Assembly: GCA_001557505.1 (NCBI GenBank) | Contig: LSAX01000008.1 | Coordinates: 62,001 to 126,000, forward strand | Reading direction: 5' to 3' | Source: Reticulascus tulasneorum | Lineage: Eukaryota > Ascomycota > Sordariomycetes > Glomerellales > Reticulascaceae | DNA: 64,000 nucleotides | Shown here: positions 47,012 through 56,610 of the stretch, one piece after another | How the letters are laid out: every line of letters starts with the position of its first letter | How positions within the stretch are numbered: position 1 is the first letter of the stretch | Program-made: the position numbers and the translations under genes | Notes under the pieces: model-generated | The model's database searches: none | Told to the model about the DNA's origin: nothing | What the model saw: only the letters and a program-made list of their open reading frames with translations

Positions 47012-47677
47012 ATGAAGTCTTATACTATCGCTGCCATCCTCCTCCCTACTGTCGCCTTCGCCGTTCCTTCTATCAGCACTATCACCAACTCCAAGCGCTT
47101 CTCCAACGAAACCGCTGTGCCTCCACCACCAACCAATTCTGGGGCTGTTTGTACCGCCGGCAAGTACCAATGCCGCCAAGATTCGGACAAGAGCTGGGGC
47201 TGGGATGTCTGCGATGTGTCATCTAAGTGGGTTAACGCGGGGACTTGTGCACCCGCCGAGACTTGCATCTTCAATTCCCTCAACGGCTCACCTTACTGTG
47301 TCCCTACTCCTAGCAAGTCTCCTGCTGCCAACAGCGGTAAGGAATGCTACTCAGGGAAGTACCAGTGCAAGTACGACAATTCCAAGGGATGGGCCATCGA
47401 AACATGCAACGCCGCTGGCAAGTGGGATCATACTCTGGACTGCGCGTCGACTGAAACATGCACCTATGGTGCCGTCAATGGTTACCCGTACTGCACTCCC
47501 AAGACGGACGCTCGAGTTTGCACGCCTGGTGCCTACCAGTGTAGCTTTGTTCAGGCAAACGGTGGTTGGGGTTGGGAAGTGTGCTCTGCTGAAGGTAAAT
47601 GGAGTTGGGGTGGTGGCTGCAAGTCTGGTGAGACTTGCACCTTCAATCCACTCAACGGCTCCCCCTACTGCGTCTGA
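47012..47677 (+). CDS. Secreted protein with three six-cysteine repeats
   Basis: Single exon, 221 residues. Signal peptide of about 18-20 residues (ending AVPS), with a possible Kex2 site at Lys28-Arg29. Three repeats of about 50 residues lie at 47-96, 112-161 and 170-220. Each has six Cys spaced C-x6-C-x12(13)-C-x11-C-x5-C-x10-C and ends NGxPYC; aromatic WGW and GKW positions recur. The pattern CxxGxYQC...GW..C...GKW...C...ETC recalls CBM19-type chitin-binding modules, but the spacing is not identical, so this is only a suggestion. No catalytic domain is present. A TATA box lies upstream. It could be a cell-wall or chitin-binding protein or a host-interaction effector. Confidence 0.85.
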   Translation: MKSYTIAAILLPTVAFAVPSISTITNSKRFSNETAVPPPPTNSGAVCTAGKYQCRQDSDKSWGWDVCDVSSKWVNAGTCAPAETCIFNSLNGSPYCVPTPSKSPAANSGKECYSGKYQCKYDNSKGWAIETCNAAGKWDHTLDCASTETCTYGAVNGYPYCTPKTDARVCTPGAYQCSFVQANGGWGWEVCSAEGKWSWGGGCKSGETCTFNPLNGSPYCV

Positions 47678-47946
47678 GCAGCTTTCAGTATCGTGTGATA
47701 GACAGCTCCTACAACATAGTCGGGCTATCTCTTACGAGAGACCGAGGCATCATGCTTAGGACTGGTTTTGGGATTTCATAGAACGACATCAACATGGCGA
47801 TTTACAACGGGGCATCAGTGGGAATCGGATATAGACTCTGCAATCAATGTATAACTTACTGTTCATTATTCCCCCTAATACTTGTGATTTGAAGGGAATC
47901 GATACTTTCAATCATCACAACCGTTCTCATTTCTGCTTGCCAAAAC

Positions 47947-49094
47947 TCAGGCAAAATTGTACTTCACGCCTACAAAGCTCGGAACCAGTGAGCCAGGCAT
48001 CTCTTTTTCGATTATGAATTTGAAAGCCCACCCGGTGCAATGGCCCGGCATCATGATCTTAGGTTCCAGGACCTTCAACTCCCTTATTGAGCTTTCCATC
48101 TTCTCGCTTTCCGCACCAGCCAGGTGATAGCCTCCAACAACAGCGTGCAACGGCAAGCCGCCTCCAAGCTCGAAAGCATGTTTTGAAGCATTGACGACTC
48201 CGGCATGACTACACCCAGTGAATAGTACCAAGCCTCGCCCTGTAGATCAAATCAGTTTGCGGGCCCGGAATGCCTAGCTCGGATCGCTTACCCTTTAGAT
48301 TACACATGACAAACCTTTCATCCATGATCGCTTCGTCCGGCGTCCAGGTTTCAGTTGACTTTGCGTAGCGGATCCCACCTCGAATACCTTTTTCGTACTC
48401 ATTGTTGCGCGGAATGGCACCGGAAATGAGGAATGTCCCATCGAGAACGCAGTGTGGCTCACTATTCTTCACAAGCAGGGCCCCGGCCTGTTCAACCTCT
48501 ACAAAGGATGGGTCGGCTTCCAAGGAGATGTTCACACCTGGCAGAGGAGAAAATCCTCGGTGATCAGGTCGATCGGGGTGAAGATCCACAGTAACTCTTT
48601 CGCCAGCTGGTTTTGCCTGGCTGATCATTCGAATTGCATTCAGCATGCCCCTGAATGGTCCCGGTGCCAGTGTGAAAGATGAATGTACTCGAGACGCGTG
48701 GCATATCGTTCCCAAAGGTCCTCTTCTGGTCCAGCATCGAAGAGGAGTCGGTGCTTCTTGCCATCTTTGGTTGCGGTCTAAATGCATGGTCGCTTGAGGC
48801 GAAATTTCATGGTTGGAAGGCACTGTACTTACAATAAGAAGAGACAACCCATGCTCACCACAGCAAATATTAACCATCCTGAACTCTCCATGTGCGCCTC
48901 CTCGTCGATCGCTGGGCGGCAGATTTGCAATTTTGTGCACTTCTCATGGAGCCGTTTTGTTGCAAGGCAGCGTTCTGACTGTTGGAAAGCGGATCAACTT
49001 CATTGTCCACTACGACGAGGATTTCGAGATCATCGATCTCGGCGAGATTAAATTGGGACATGTTGGCTGTACAAAGTTGCTCGGACTTCAGCAT
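47947..49094 (-). pseudogene. Metallo-beta-lactamase-fold hydrolase gene with frameshifts
   Basis: Three exon-like blocks on the minus strand: 49094-48833, 48777-48292 and 48239-47947, with good introns of 55 bases (GTAAGT..TTTAG) and 52 bases (GTAAGC..CTACAG). The protein would belong to the MBL group near methyltetrahydropterin-linked synthases: LEILVVVDNEVDP, NICCGEHGLSLLI, LLFDAGPEEDLWER, LSHWHRDHSG, GIRGGIR, FTGCSHAGVVNA, GGYHL and MPGHCTGW all appear. Two frame breaks are seen. One is at about 48941-48947 between NGSM and VHKIANL. The other is at 48648-48651, where four G read after the HWHRDH metal site and five would keep the frame. About six residues also seem missing before YIHLSHW. 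Decay is likely; a sequencing error could explain the homopolymer break but not both. Confidence 0.75.
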
Positions 49095-49508
49095 TAATCA
49101 TCAGGATTTAACTGGGTTGACATGTGGAAATCGGCCGATATTTATGAAGATCTCGAAGGATTGGCATAGTTCCCTGCTTGTCGGGGCATCATGAAAGAGC
49201 CAGACACTCAGTGGGCCTGTCCTAAATGTTGTAATGATGTTGTCATCACGGATGTTCGGATTCAGCTTACGACATTCCTGATGCGGATGGTCGGCATCGT
49301 TGAATCCTTCGTTTGGAGATAAACATGCTTAGCGGAGCCTTCGGCATAACAGTTGGAACTGGTTCGTCAGATCAGACAGCGCAAAATAAATTCAGCGTTC
49401 TAGTGGGTTCCCAAAGGATCCAATGCGCCTCAATCCAAATACAAGTCTATAGTTTATGGCACAGCAGTATCGTTGTCACTGGCCAAATTCTAGGCCTATG
49501 ATAGTTAA
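49095..49508. other. Intergenic region, no gene seen
   Basis: 414 bases between the start of the broken MBL gene and the DERA stop. Nothing recognisable. Confidence 0.5.
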
Positions 49509-50297
49509 CTAGTACCCACCACCAGGAGTATCTTCGAGTATCTTTAGTGTTACTTCGGTCGGCGTGTCCTTGATGCCACGTCTCTTCGCTTCTTCCATCA
49601 TGGAAATGGTGGCAGTTGCTCCAACTCTAGTTACCCCAAGGGACATCACAAACAATAACTCATCGAGCGTCCTCACGCCACCAGCGGCCTTGATCTGGAT
49701 TCCCGGCCCAGAATGCGTCCTCATCAGCTTGAGATGTGGAATTGTTGCTCCTTTGTAGGTATACAATCCGTTTTCCTGCTTCACAAACCCGTATCCTGTA
49801 GAGGTCTTGACAAAGGCCACTCCGACTCGAGTACATATCTCGCAGAGCCGGATGATGTGTTCATTCGTCAGGAAATCATTCTCGAAGATAACCTTTAGAC
49901 TAGCATCGCCCGCAACTGTAGCATCGTTGATTGCCTTGATCTCCTGCTCGACATAATCCCAGTCACCACCGAGGGCCTTGCCGATGTTGATGACCATGTC
50001 AATCTCTTGCGCTCCAGCCCTGACCGCCTCAACGGCTTCGGTGACTTTGATCGAGGTGGTGCTATTACCATGAGGAAAGCCGATCACAGCACATATGAGC
50101 ACGTCAGATCCATCCAGCAACCTTTTTGCTGCTGGAATGCTGTATGGTTTGATGCAAGCAGCGCCGACGTTGAACTCCTTTGCAATTTTGAGACCACCGT
50201 CAATATCTGCGTCTGTCATCGTAGGGTGTAGTAAAGAATGGTCAATGAGCTTCGCTATCTGCCCGAGAGTGACGGAGATGGTTCCCTTGGACGCCAT
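49509..50297 (-). CDS. Deoxyribose-phosphate aldolase
   Basis: Single exon, 262 residues, starting at the ATG at 50295-50297 (MASKGTISVT); the frame is open further upstream but without an ATG. It cleaves 2-deoxyribose-5-phosphate to glyceraldehyde-3-phosphate and acetaldehyde in deoxynucleoside breakdown. The TIM-barrel residues are present: Asp100 in EIDMVINIG, the Schiff-base Lys164 in FVKTSTGYG and Lys203 in IKAAGGVRT. Length is typical of the bacterial-like DeoC type. Cytosolic. No nucleoside phosphorylase or ribokinase gene is nearby. Confidence 0.96.
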   Translation of the reverse strand: MASKGTISVTLGQIAKLIDHSLLHPTMTDADIDGGLKIAKEFNVGAACIKPYSIPAAKRLLDGSDVLICAVIGFPHGNSTTSIKVTEAVEAVRAGAQEIDMVINIGKALGGDWDYVEQEIKAINDATVAGDASLKVIFENDFLTNEHIIRLCEICTRVGVAFVKTSTGYGFVKQENGLYTYKGATIPHLKLMRTHSGPGIQIKAAGGVRTLDELLFVMSLGVTRVGATATISMMEEAKRRGIKDTPTEVTLKILEDTPGGGY

Positions 50298-50823
50298 TAT
50301 ATCGTGGAAAGAGGAGCAAGAACTGATTTGAAGAGGTGTTGCTAGGAGGATTGGGCTTGAGGGTTTCAAAGGGCAATCTTATCTGAGTTTTAGAATAAGG
50401 AGGGGAAGCCTGCCAGATGTACTGATGAGAATTAGAACGGTAAAGACTTCCGTTCATGTGATCTGCCGCTGGATGTTCTGATTCTCGCCCAAAGATTCAT
50501 ATTCAGCCCTAGCGGGGCTTCCCTTTTGGGGCACTGCGACGACTGCGGAGCGGACGTCGTTGGCGTTCAGGAATAAACCCACCGAAATCAGATTTCATAT
50601 GTCGGGCCGCTCGAACCCACTGTACTGCACGTAACCCCAATGACTAACGCGGCCCTGAAAGCAGCGGGTTCGCATTTCAATGTTAACGAACTGCGGACTA
50701 CAGGATGCAATGACAAATTTTTATATTGGGGTTTTGCCTCTACTGATATTAAAACAAGTAGGTAGCCTTGACATTCATGATGCCCTCCTCCATTTTGTTA
50801 ATTATTCGCACAACCATTGATCC
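50298..50823. other. Intergenic region upstream of DERA
   Basis: Promoter of the DERA gene, read leftward, and the 3' region of the DUF4419 gene. It contains CGG-rich words near 50530-50560 that could serve zinc-cluster regulators; no specific site can be named. Confidence 0.4.
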
Positions 50824-52149
50824 CTACACGGCCTGCTTCTGCAGAGCACACTGCTCTGAGTTGAAAGAGGTCCGCACTGAACCTACCAAGTCATACAGCT
50901 CTGTCTCCGCTTGCCAGTTCTGTGCCGTATTTTCATGGTCAACTGGACCATACAGCACCCACGAAGATATCGGCTGCAACGTGGCGTGTTGGTCCGCCGA
51001 GATCTTCGCTCCGGTAACGTCCTTGCGCGCTCGCTGAACGGCAGCATCGTACCCACGCGGAACACCCTTCGAGATCTGCTTGCCTAGTGTCCCAGCCAGC
51101 ACGTATGCCTCGTAGCGAGCCGTATCGCTGAAGTTGTGCATGATGAAGGGTGCCTTCGCGTACCCGACTGGGAGAGTACGAATGTCGACCTCAGGGTAGC
51201 GCTGGCCCTCGATGACGAGCGACCCTGTGCCATTTTGATGGTAGGGCCTGCCCTTATCGTTCCAGAAGTAGAAGCCCGTTATCCAACCAGAGATGTAGAA
51301 CGGAGGCGAACCGCAGATATTCGAGGCTCGTGCCGTCACAATTTGGTTCCAAAATGTTCGCGTCTCCGTGCTATCGGGAGCATCAAAGCTGGTGACAAAT
51401 CGGGAGAGAATAGGCTTCAGGCGCGCCTTGTACGCCGTCGGCTCAACCCCGAAGTCGGGCAGACGGTCGAGCTTGGCAAGAAGCAACTCCCAATCCGCCT
51501 TCTCGCCAAGAAGCGTGACGGAAGGCAAGCCGCAAATGATGCCGCCCTCAAACTTGAAGAAGGCTTTGGTCAGACCCATCATCAGGATGCTGGCCGTCAT
51601 GATGTCACTTTCGGTGGTAGTCGTGAAGTTAGGCAGGATCCAGTCAAGCAGCCACGGCGTCTTGACTCGCGCCTGGATTTCCTCTTTGAATCGTATCAGG
51701 ACCTGATACCAGGTAAAGTCTTCGATGTAGATGACCTTTTGGCCCTCGTGATCGACGAACATGCTCCGAATCTCTTCTGCGTGAGAGTTCATGAAGAAAT
51801 TCATCTGGACCAGAATGGTGAACCAGACTTCCTCGGGTCGAATGACAAAATGAAGATGCTCGCCCCAGGCTTGGATAGCTCCCCGAACGAAGCTGTCAGC
51901 TGATGGGCGAATCCCATCCTCGGCCGAGAGAGGTTTGGAACCGATATCGAAAGATGACATAAGGACCTGGGCCGAATTGTTGTAGAATTCATTCTCAATG
52001 CTTTTCCGAAAGAACTCGCTGGTGGTTGTGACCGGACCGGCTGCACCGTATGGTTTAGCCACGCCTCCAGGAAGAATCACCACATCAGCCGCAACGCCAA
52101 TACTGCAAACTGCAGCAAGAGCAAATTTGAGGGTCGAAGTCGGAAGCAT
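50824..52149 (-). CDS. Secreted DUF4419 family protein
   Basis: Single exon, 441 residues. A signal peptide covers about residues 1-21 (hydrophobic LKFALAAVCSIGVAA). The rest follows the DUF4419 order: HLHFVIRPEEVWFTILVQMNF at about residue 98, then EEIRSMFVDHEGQK, DIMTASILMMG, GLPSVTLLGEKADWELLLAKL and FWNQIV, ending in SGWITGFYFW. DUF4419 is common in fungi and slime moulds and has no known activity. Most members seem intracellular, so a clear signal peptide is notable. Several N-glycosylation sequons are present. Confidence 0.9.
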   Translation of the reverse strand: MLPTSTLKFALAAVCSIGVAADVVILPGGVAKPYGAAGPVTTTSEFFRKSIENEFYNNSAQVLMSSFDIGSKPLSAEDGIRPSADSFVRGAIQAWGEHLHFVIRPEEVWFTILVQMNFFMNSHAEEIRSMFVDHEGQKVIYIEDFTWYQVLIRFKEEIQARVKTPWLLDWILPNFTTTTESDIMTASILMMGLTKAFFKFEGGIICGLPSVTLLGEKADWELLLAKLDRLPDFGVEPTAYKARLKPILSRFVTSFDAPDSTETRTFWNQIVTARASNICGSPPFYISGWITGFYFWNDKGRPYHQNGTGSLVIEGQRYPEVDIRTLPVGYAKAPFIMHNFSDTARYEAYVLAGTLGKQISKGVPRGYDAAVQRARKDVTGAKISADQHATLQPISSWVLYGPVDHENTAQNWQAETELYDLVGSVRTSFNSEQCALQKQAV

Positions 52150-53878
52150 CGTTTCTACTGCAAGTCGGTGTTGGTTTGGCTTCCAGTAGATGGCCAGTTC
52201 AGCATGTTATATCTCTGTTCGGAGTAATGCCAATGGTAAGACGGGCCTGGAAAGACAAGACTTGTAAATGGATGTATTCAGCTATTGGCCAATCAATGGC
52301 AACATCAATTTCGAAAGTTCCATTGGAATGCTGCGATGTTGGATTCTCCATCCGTCCAATATACGGGTATTAGGTTAATGAGGAGCCGTTCTTCCACTTG
52401 TTATTTTTGGATCCTGACAGACCGCCTCCGCAGGACGCGTTCCAGGTTACATCTTGGTGCTCGAATATATACTTCTTGAAGTGAATCCTGGTTCTCCAAT
52501 TGGCAAGCTGAGAAACAATGACAGGATTGCGGGGGGGTTTTGGTGATCTAGGGCAATTTATCCGACTGTGCTGCATGTGTCTCGGGCTGTCGCATTTTTA
52601 AAGTATCGCAAGAAATTTGGAGCCATGCCAGGCTCTGCACACCCACTCCTGAGAACTGGTCCTCGTCAATCAGAAGATCGGGGCTTCCGATGTTAGGCAG
52701 CTTGTAACGGGGTCAACACACGACTTTCTGGGGGCAAGACCGAGCTAGAAAAGCAGGTGCGGCGTTCCTCTCCCATGCCAAGCCTTGCGGAACCTGCTGG
52801 TCGTGGAGCAGGAGATTCGCTGGCCACGAACATGAAGAATAAGTAGCCTTAGAGTATCATTACATAGCGATGGCATCTCCCGCTCGCCGGCGTCGACTGC
52901 GGTCTGATTTCACAAGGGCGCACCATAATTATCACCTCGTAGCCGATAATGTACAGCACTCGCTTCCTTCCGGGCTCGAGGAGACCATGTGCCACGAGTA
53001 TTATTCCCGAGGCTCCGATTCGATTCCGAAGGGTGGGCAAAGACATTTTCGTTGCCTGCAAATCTTGGAAAGGCTCTCAAGTTGCTCCAAATATGGGATG
53101 ATGTCTCGTTGTCTGACTGTCGATCCAGAAGTAATGGAGGGATCCTACGACAGTTATGGTTGCCTTGCACTGGCGACTGACAATCAAACAAATCTGCGTC
53201 TTTTAAAAACATCACCGGCATGCAGGATGGGTGGTTTATCCCACAAGACACCTAGGTTCTTGAGGATGCATTGCGATAATTAGATGATAGAGTGTGGTTA
53301 TCAAGCTTATTCAATGTTGGAAACATACGGTAATGGCATAGCTTTGACCAGCAACCCTCACCTAGCAGCCTGATTCAAATACTTAATAAGGGAAAGTTAA
53401 ATCATTGAACGCGAATCCTGATGGGTACGGAAGGGTCAAATGCAAGTTCGTAGTCAAGCCTCAGCTGGGATCCCACGGATGTTGAGATATTGGAACCCGG
53501 AGCGAACCACCTGAATGCGGCCTAGGCTCACTTATCATGCCGTGCCCCACCATGAACGCCCCCCTGCATTTAGGTAAAGTAAGGTACCTGCCTAGGGTAC
53601 CCACGTACCTTACTAAGGTAGGTACCGTAAGTAAGGTAGGTAATAATTAATAGGTACGGACTACCAGATTATCGTACTAAACTGGTGCCCCATGCCCCAA
53701 ACAAACCAACCCCACCTCCGCTAATCTGGAATCATCACCTAACCATCCATGATGTCTATTAGGCCTATCAAATAGCACCATCACTTCCAACCAGCTCGAG
53801 AAGCAGGATCATCGCTGTCCTGCTTGCTGTCTTTAGCTCGCCAATCAAGACGTCGGTCAAGGCTTCGCACCATACACT
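52150..53878. other. Intergenic region of 1.7 kb
   Basis: No supported gene; the frames at 52849-53283 on both strands have no domain. The right part holds the AGGTA/TACCT repeat at 53571-53660. Confidence 0.5.
53571..53660. repeat. AGGTA/TACCT-rich repeat
   Basis: Dense overlapping AAGGTACC, GGTACC and AAGGTAGG words over 90 bases, about 220 bases before the ankyrin gene. It is the densest copy of this repeat type in the window. Confidence 0.65.
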
Positions 53879-54642
53879 ATGTAAGGATGTTCGATCGCTT
53901 GCTTGATAGCTGACGGGGAACTGACAAGTCTTCCAGGATCGAGCCATCCCTCCGCGTCCGCCGCGCCATCAGCACCAACGATGCCCTGCTCCTTAAGCGC
54001 GTGCTTAAATCCCACCCAAGCCTCCTTCACAACCCTGACACCTCGCCCGATGCCCTCTCCAACTCGAACTTGCATCTTGCAGCATCCCTCGGCCATCTCC
54101 AAATCTGTAAAGTGCTAGTCGAGCTCGGCCACGAGGACCCAGACCCGGCGCTTAACGAGAATCATCAGACGGCCTTGATGCTCGCTGCTTCTGCTGGCCA
54201 TACCGAGATTGTCCACTATCTTTGCGAACATAACCCCTCCGTCATTCTGCGACGAGATATCCGCCGGCGAGATGCCATCATGGAGGCTAGTCGAGGTGGG
54301 CACGATACGGTGCTGCAGATTCTGTTGACCTACGTCCCGGGCGGTGCGCAGGATGCGGTCCAAAGGGCGGATCTAGACGGCAACACGGCACTACACTTTG
54401 CGAGCAGTAACGGCAATTTGCTAGTCCTGAGAACATTGCTTGCCGCTGGGGCAGACGCGGAGAAGAGGAACATTTGGAGCTGGACTGCAATGTCTTACAG
54501 TGCCACCGTGCAAGCCGAGGTCTACCTCAAGGGCCTCGTCTCGGAAGTCGAGAGACGAAAGCTGGTTCGGCGCGAGGCAGAAGAAACAAAGAAAGGCGGA
54601 GCTGTCAGGGTCGTCGATGTTGAGTCAGACGACAATGACTGA
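53879..54642 (+). CDS. Ankyrin-repeat protein with intron-split start codon
   Basis: Exon 1 contributes only AT (53879-53880). A 56-base GTAAGG..TTCCAG intron with a CTGAC branch follows, and exon 2 (53937-54642) begins with G, which completes ATG. The product has 235 residues and begins MIEPSLRVRRAIS. No in-frame ATG exists in exon 2 before the repeats, and the upstream sequence offers no other compatible start. Four to five ankyrin repeats run from about residue 20 to 190 (NLHLAASLGHLQICKVL, TALMLAASAGHTEIVHYL, DAIMEASRGGHDTVLQILL, TALHFASSNGNLLVLRTLL). A charged tail ends in VESDDND. It is a scaffold-type protein; no partner can be named. The start structure needs transcript support. Confidence 0.8.
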
Positions 54643-55489
54643 AGCCGTCGCAATAGCCATTGTCAAAGACAAGCACAACGGCGACGCACATGTACTGAGC
54701 TGCATCAGGTCAAGCTCATGGGCAGAACGGAAACTAAAACCCTCGAGCAGCGCCTGTACAGAGCAGTAGCCACAAAGGCGATCATGAGTGCTATGGGATG
54801 CTGAAACCCGACCTAGCTGCACAGAGGCATGCTGGCCACTCTTCCCCCCAGAGCATATGGCCTCCTCGAGCGAGCCTGGGCCTTGGCAACCTGCATTGTA
54901 CAGTACCATTTAAGTCTATCAACTAGAGACTGCGTCTAGGACGCGATATCTGTGGTAGGGCTATGACGACGGCATTTCGGAAGAGACGGCTCAGCTCTTC
55001 GAAATGCAAAAGGAAAGCAATTGCGTACCGCGTGATATTGCACCCGACCAAGACTCAGGTCGTGAATTTCAGAGACCTGCGTGAGCGGGCAGCGAAGCCT
55101 TCCACGATCCCACCCCCATCTCTTTGCTCTAGCTGGGGCGATGGAGACGCTAGCCCAGGAAGATATTCGCAAACCCGAAGCCAACCCTGTTCCACCATGT
55201 TGGCGTATCGTTGTGCCCACTTCCCTCTTCTAGTACTTCTTTAATCACACCCACCTGGCTGCTGTTTGGCCTTCGAGTTGTCGTTTTGCGGAGAGAAGTG
55301 GTGAGTCGGCCAGGCTATTCTGCTTGGCTGATTGTTCACGTGCAATGTACCCCTGACGGCTAGTCACACCACGACTCGTGACTAGTGCTGCCTCAACGAT
55401 CGGTTTGCTTGCTCAAACCTGAGTACGTCTCAACGTTATAGTCACCTGCAGCCATTCACGCATGATGATGCGTGCTTCGATCTGCGTCA
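54643..55489. other. Intergenic region, no gene seen
   Basis: About 850 bases. A plus-strand frame at 54963-55244 is basic but has no domain, and I do not call it. Confidence 0.45.
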
Positions 55490-56571
55490 ATGAGTCAGTC
55501 AGCCACGGTAGGCTTCCCAACACAAGCAAGCACGACTCAGCCACCTCAGCAACTCCATCTCCAACAGGAATCCATGCCATCCGGGCTCTGGAGGTCAGAG
55601 CTTGTGAATCGTCTTGTACAATACTGCTCCCTGTCAGTGGTTCATTGGCTTCGTGGCAACGAATCACCATGGGCAATTGGTCGGCAGACCGCCTCTCCCA
55701 TCTCTCTGATTCACTGGCATGTACGCTCACGGATTCTGATATTTCAAAGGCAAAAAGGGCGATTATCCAGACCCTTCCTGCATCAGCAGCAGCTATTGTG
55801 GATTTCTATGATATTCTTTGCATCAAAGCAACTGTCCGAGGTTAGGAATCAGGTATCCCAGGTCAGGTCTCCATCCACCCACTCAGTTAAATCGGTCATA
55901 GACCGAAAAGTGGTCTTCAAACTGGCTTCCAATCAAGTTCCAGCAGAGGAAGAGGCTGCGTATTTGCCTTATCCCGCCACGAAGCTCATCATCGGCCAAT
56001 ACCTCTACATCTCGCGACGTCCTTGCTTCTGGGGCTGGTTGATTGTCGGAACCTTCTACGACAAAGACAACAACAAAGTCTGGAGCACCGAGATCTTCGG
56101 GAGTCAACGAGACCGACGAGGCTACAATACAGAGACGGGCGAGTTTGACCAGGGCCAGAGACCACCTGCATTCCTACTGCGTCCAAGTGAGTGAATCCCG
56201 CCCGCTTCCAGGACGTTGCAAACACTCACTTGGGGTTTCGTTTTTTCTCGAGGGATATATAATGACGCCAGATCTCTCAGCTTTCTCGTTCTCTGGTGCT
56301 GATTTGGTTTTTGATAGATTCATTTCCTGCTCCCGAAGAAGACCTTTCCAATTACACTGTTCGAGGAGCACGCATCAACGATAGGACGTATGACGTTGTC
56401 CAAGGGCATTTCATTGACGTAACCCCTTACCCTGGGCCAACCGCGACCCCTTACCACGCTCCACCACACGACAGGCATCCAACTGGTGACGGCTCAGTTC
56501 CCGGCTTCTGGTACACTCAATACGACCCGTATCTGGGCTACTGGGTGAATATCTGGCAGCCAAGCCAGTAG
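55490..56571 (+). CDS. Conserved-looking hypothetical protein, N terminus uncertain
   Basis: The convincing part is 55880-56186 joined to 56318-56571 across a 131-base intron (GTGAGT..GATAG), restoring RPNSFPAPEEDLSNY. It reads LIIGQYLYISRRPCFWGWL, then GTFYDKDNNKVWSTEIF, RGYNTETGEFDQGQRPPAF, GHFIDVTPYPGP and FWYTQYDPYLGYWVNIW. It is rich in Tyr, Trp and Pro, with no signal peptide or membrane segment. From the first in-frame ATG (55490) the product would have 316 residues, but the first 130 look like noncoding or wrongly spliced sequence, and another frame looks equally coding there (ending FYDILCIKATVRG). The 5' exon structure is unresolved. No function is assigned. Confidence 0.55.
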
Positions 56572-56610
56572 CAGCAATTTCTTGCCCCGCGCCGCTCAAC
56601 TCCTGTCGGA

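Noticed and set aside
47205..47759. 184-codon plus-strand open frame
   Set aside because: A different frame of the six-cysteine-repeat gene, lacking signal peptide and Cys spacing.
50610..50665. tRNA-like GGGTTCGAGC on the minus strand
   Set aside because: The B-box does not end in CC, and I could not build an acceptor stem and anticodon arm around it.
51136..51903. 255-codon plus-strand open frame
   Set aside because: Antisense to the DUF4419 exon, no domain, charge pattern mirrors the real gene.
54963..55244. 93-codon plus-strand frame with basic N terminus
   Set aside because: No domain, splice signals or coding-like composition in its second half.
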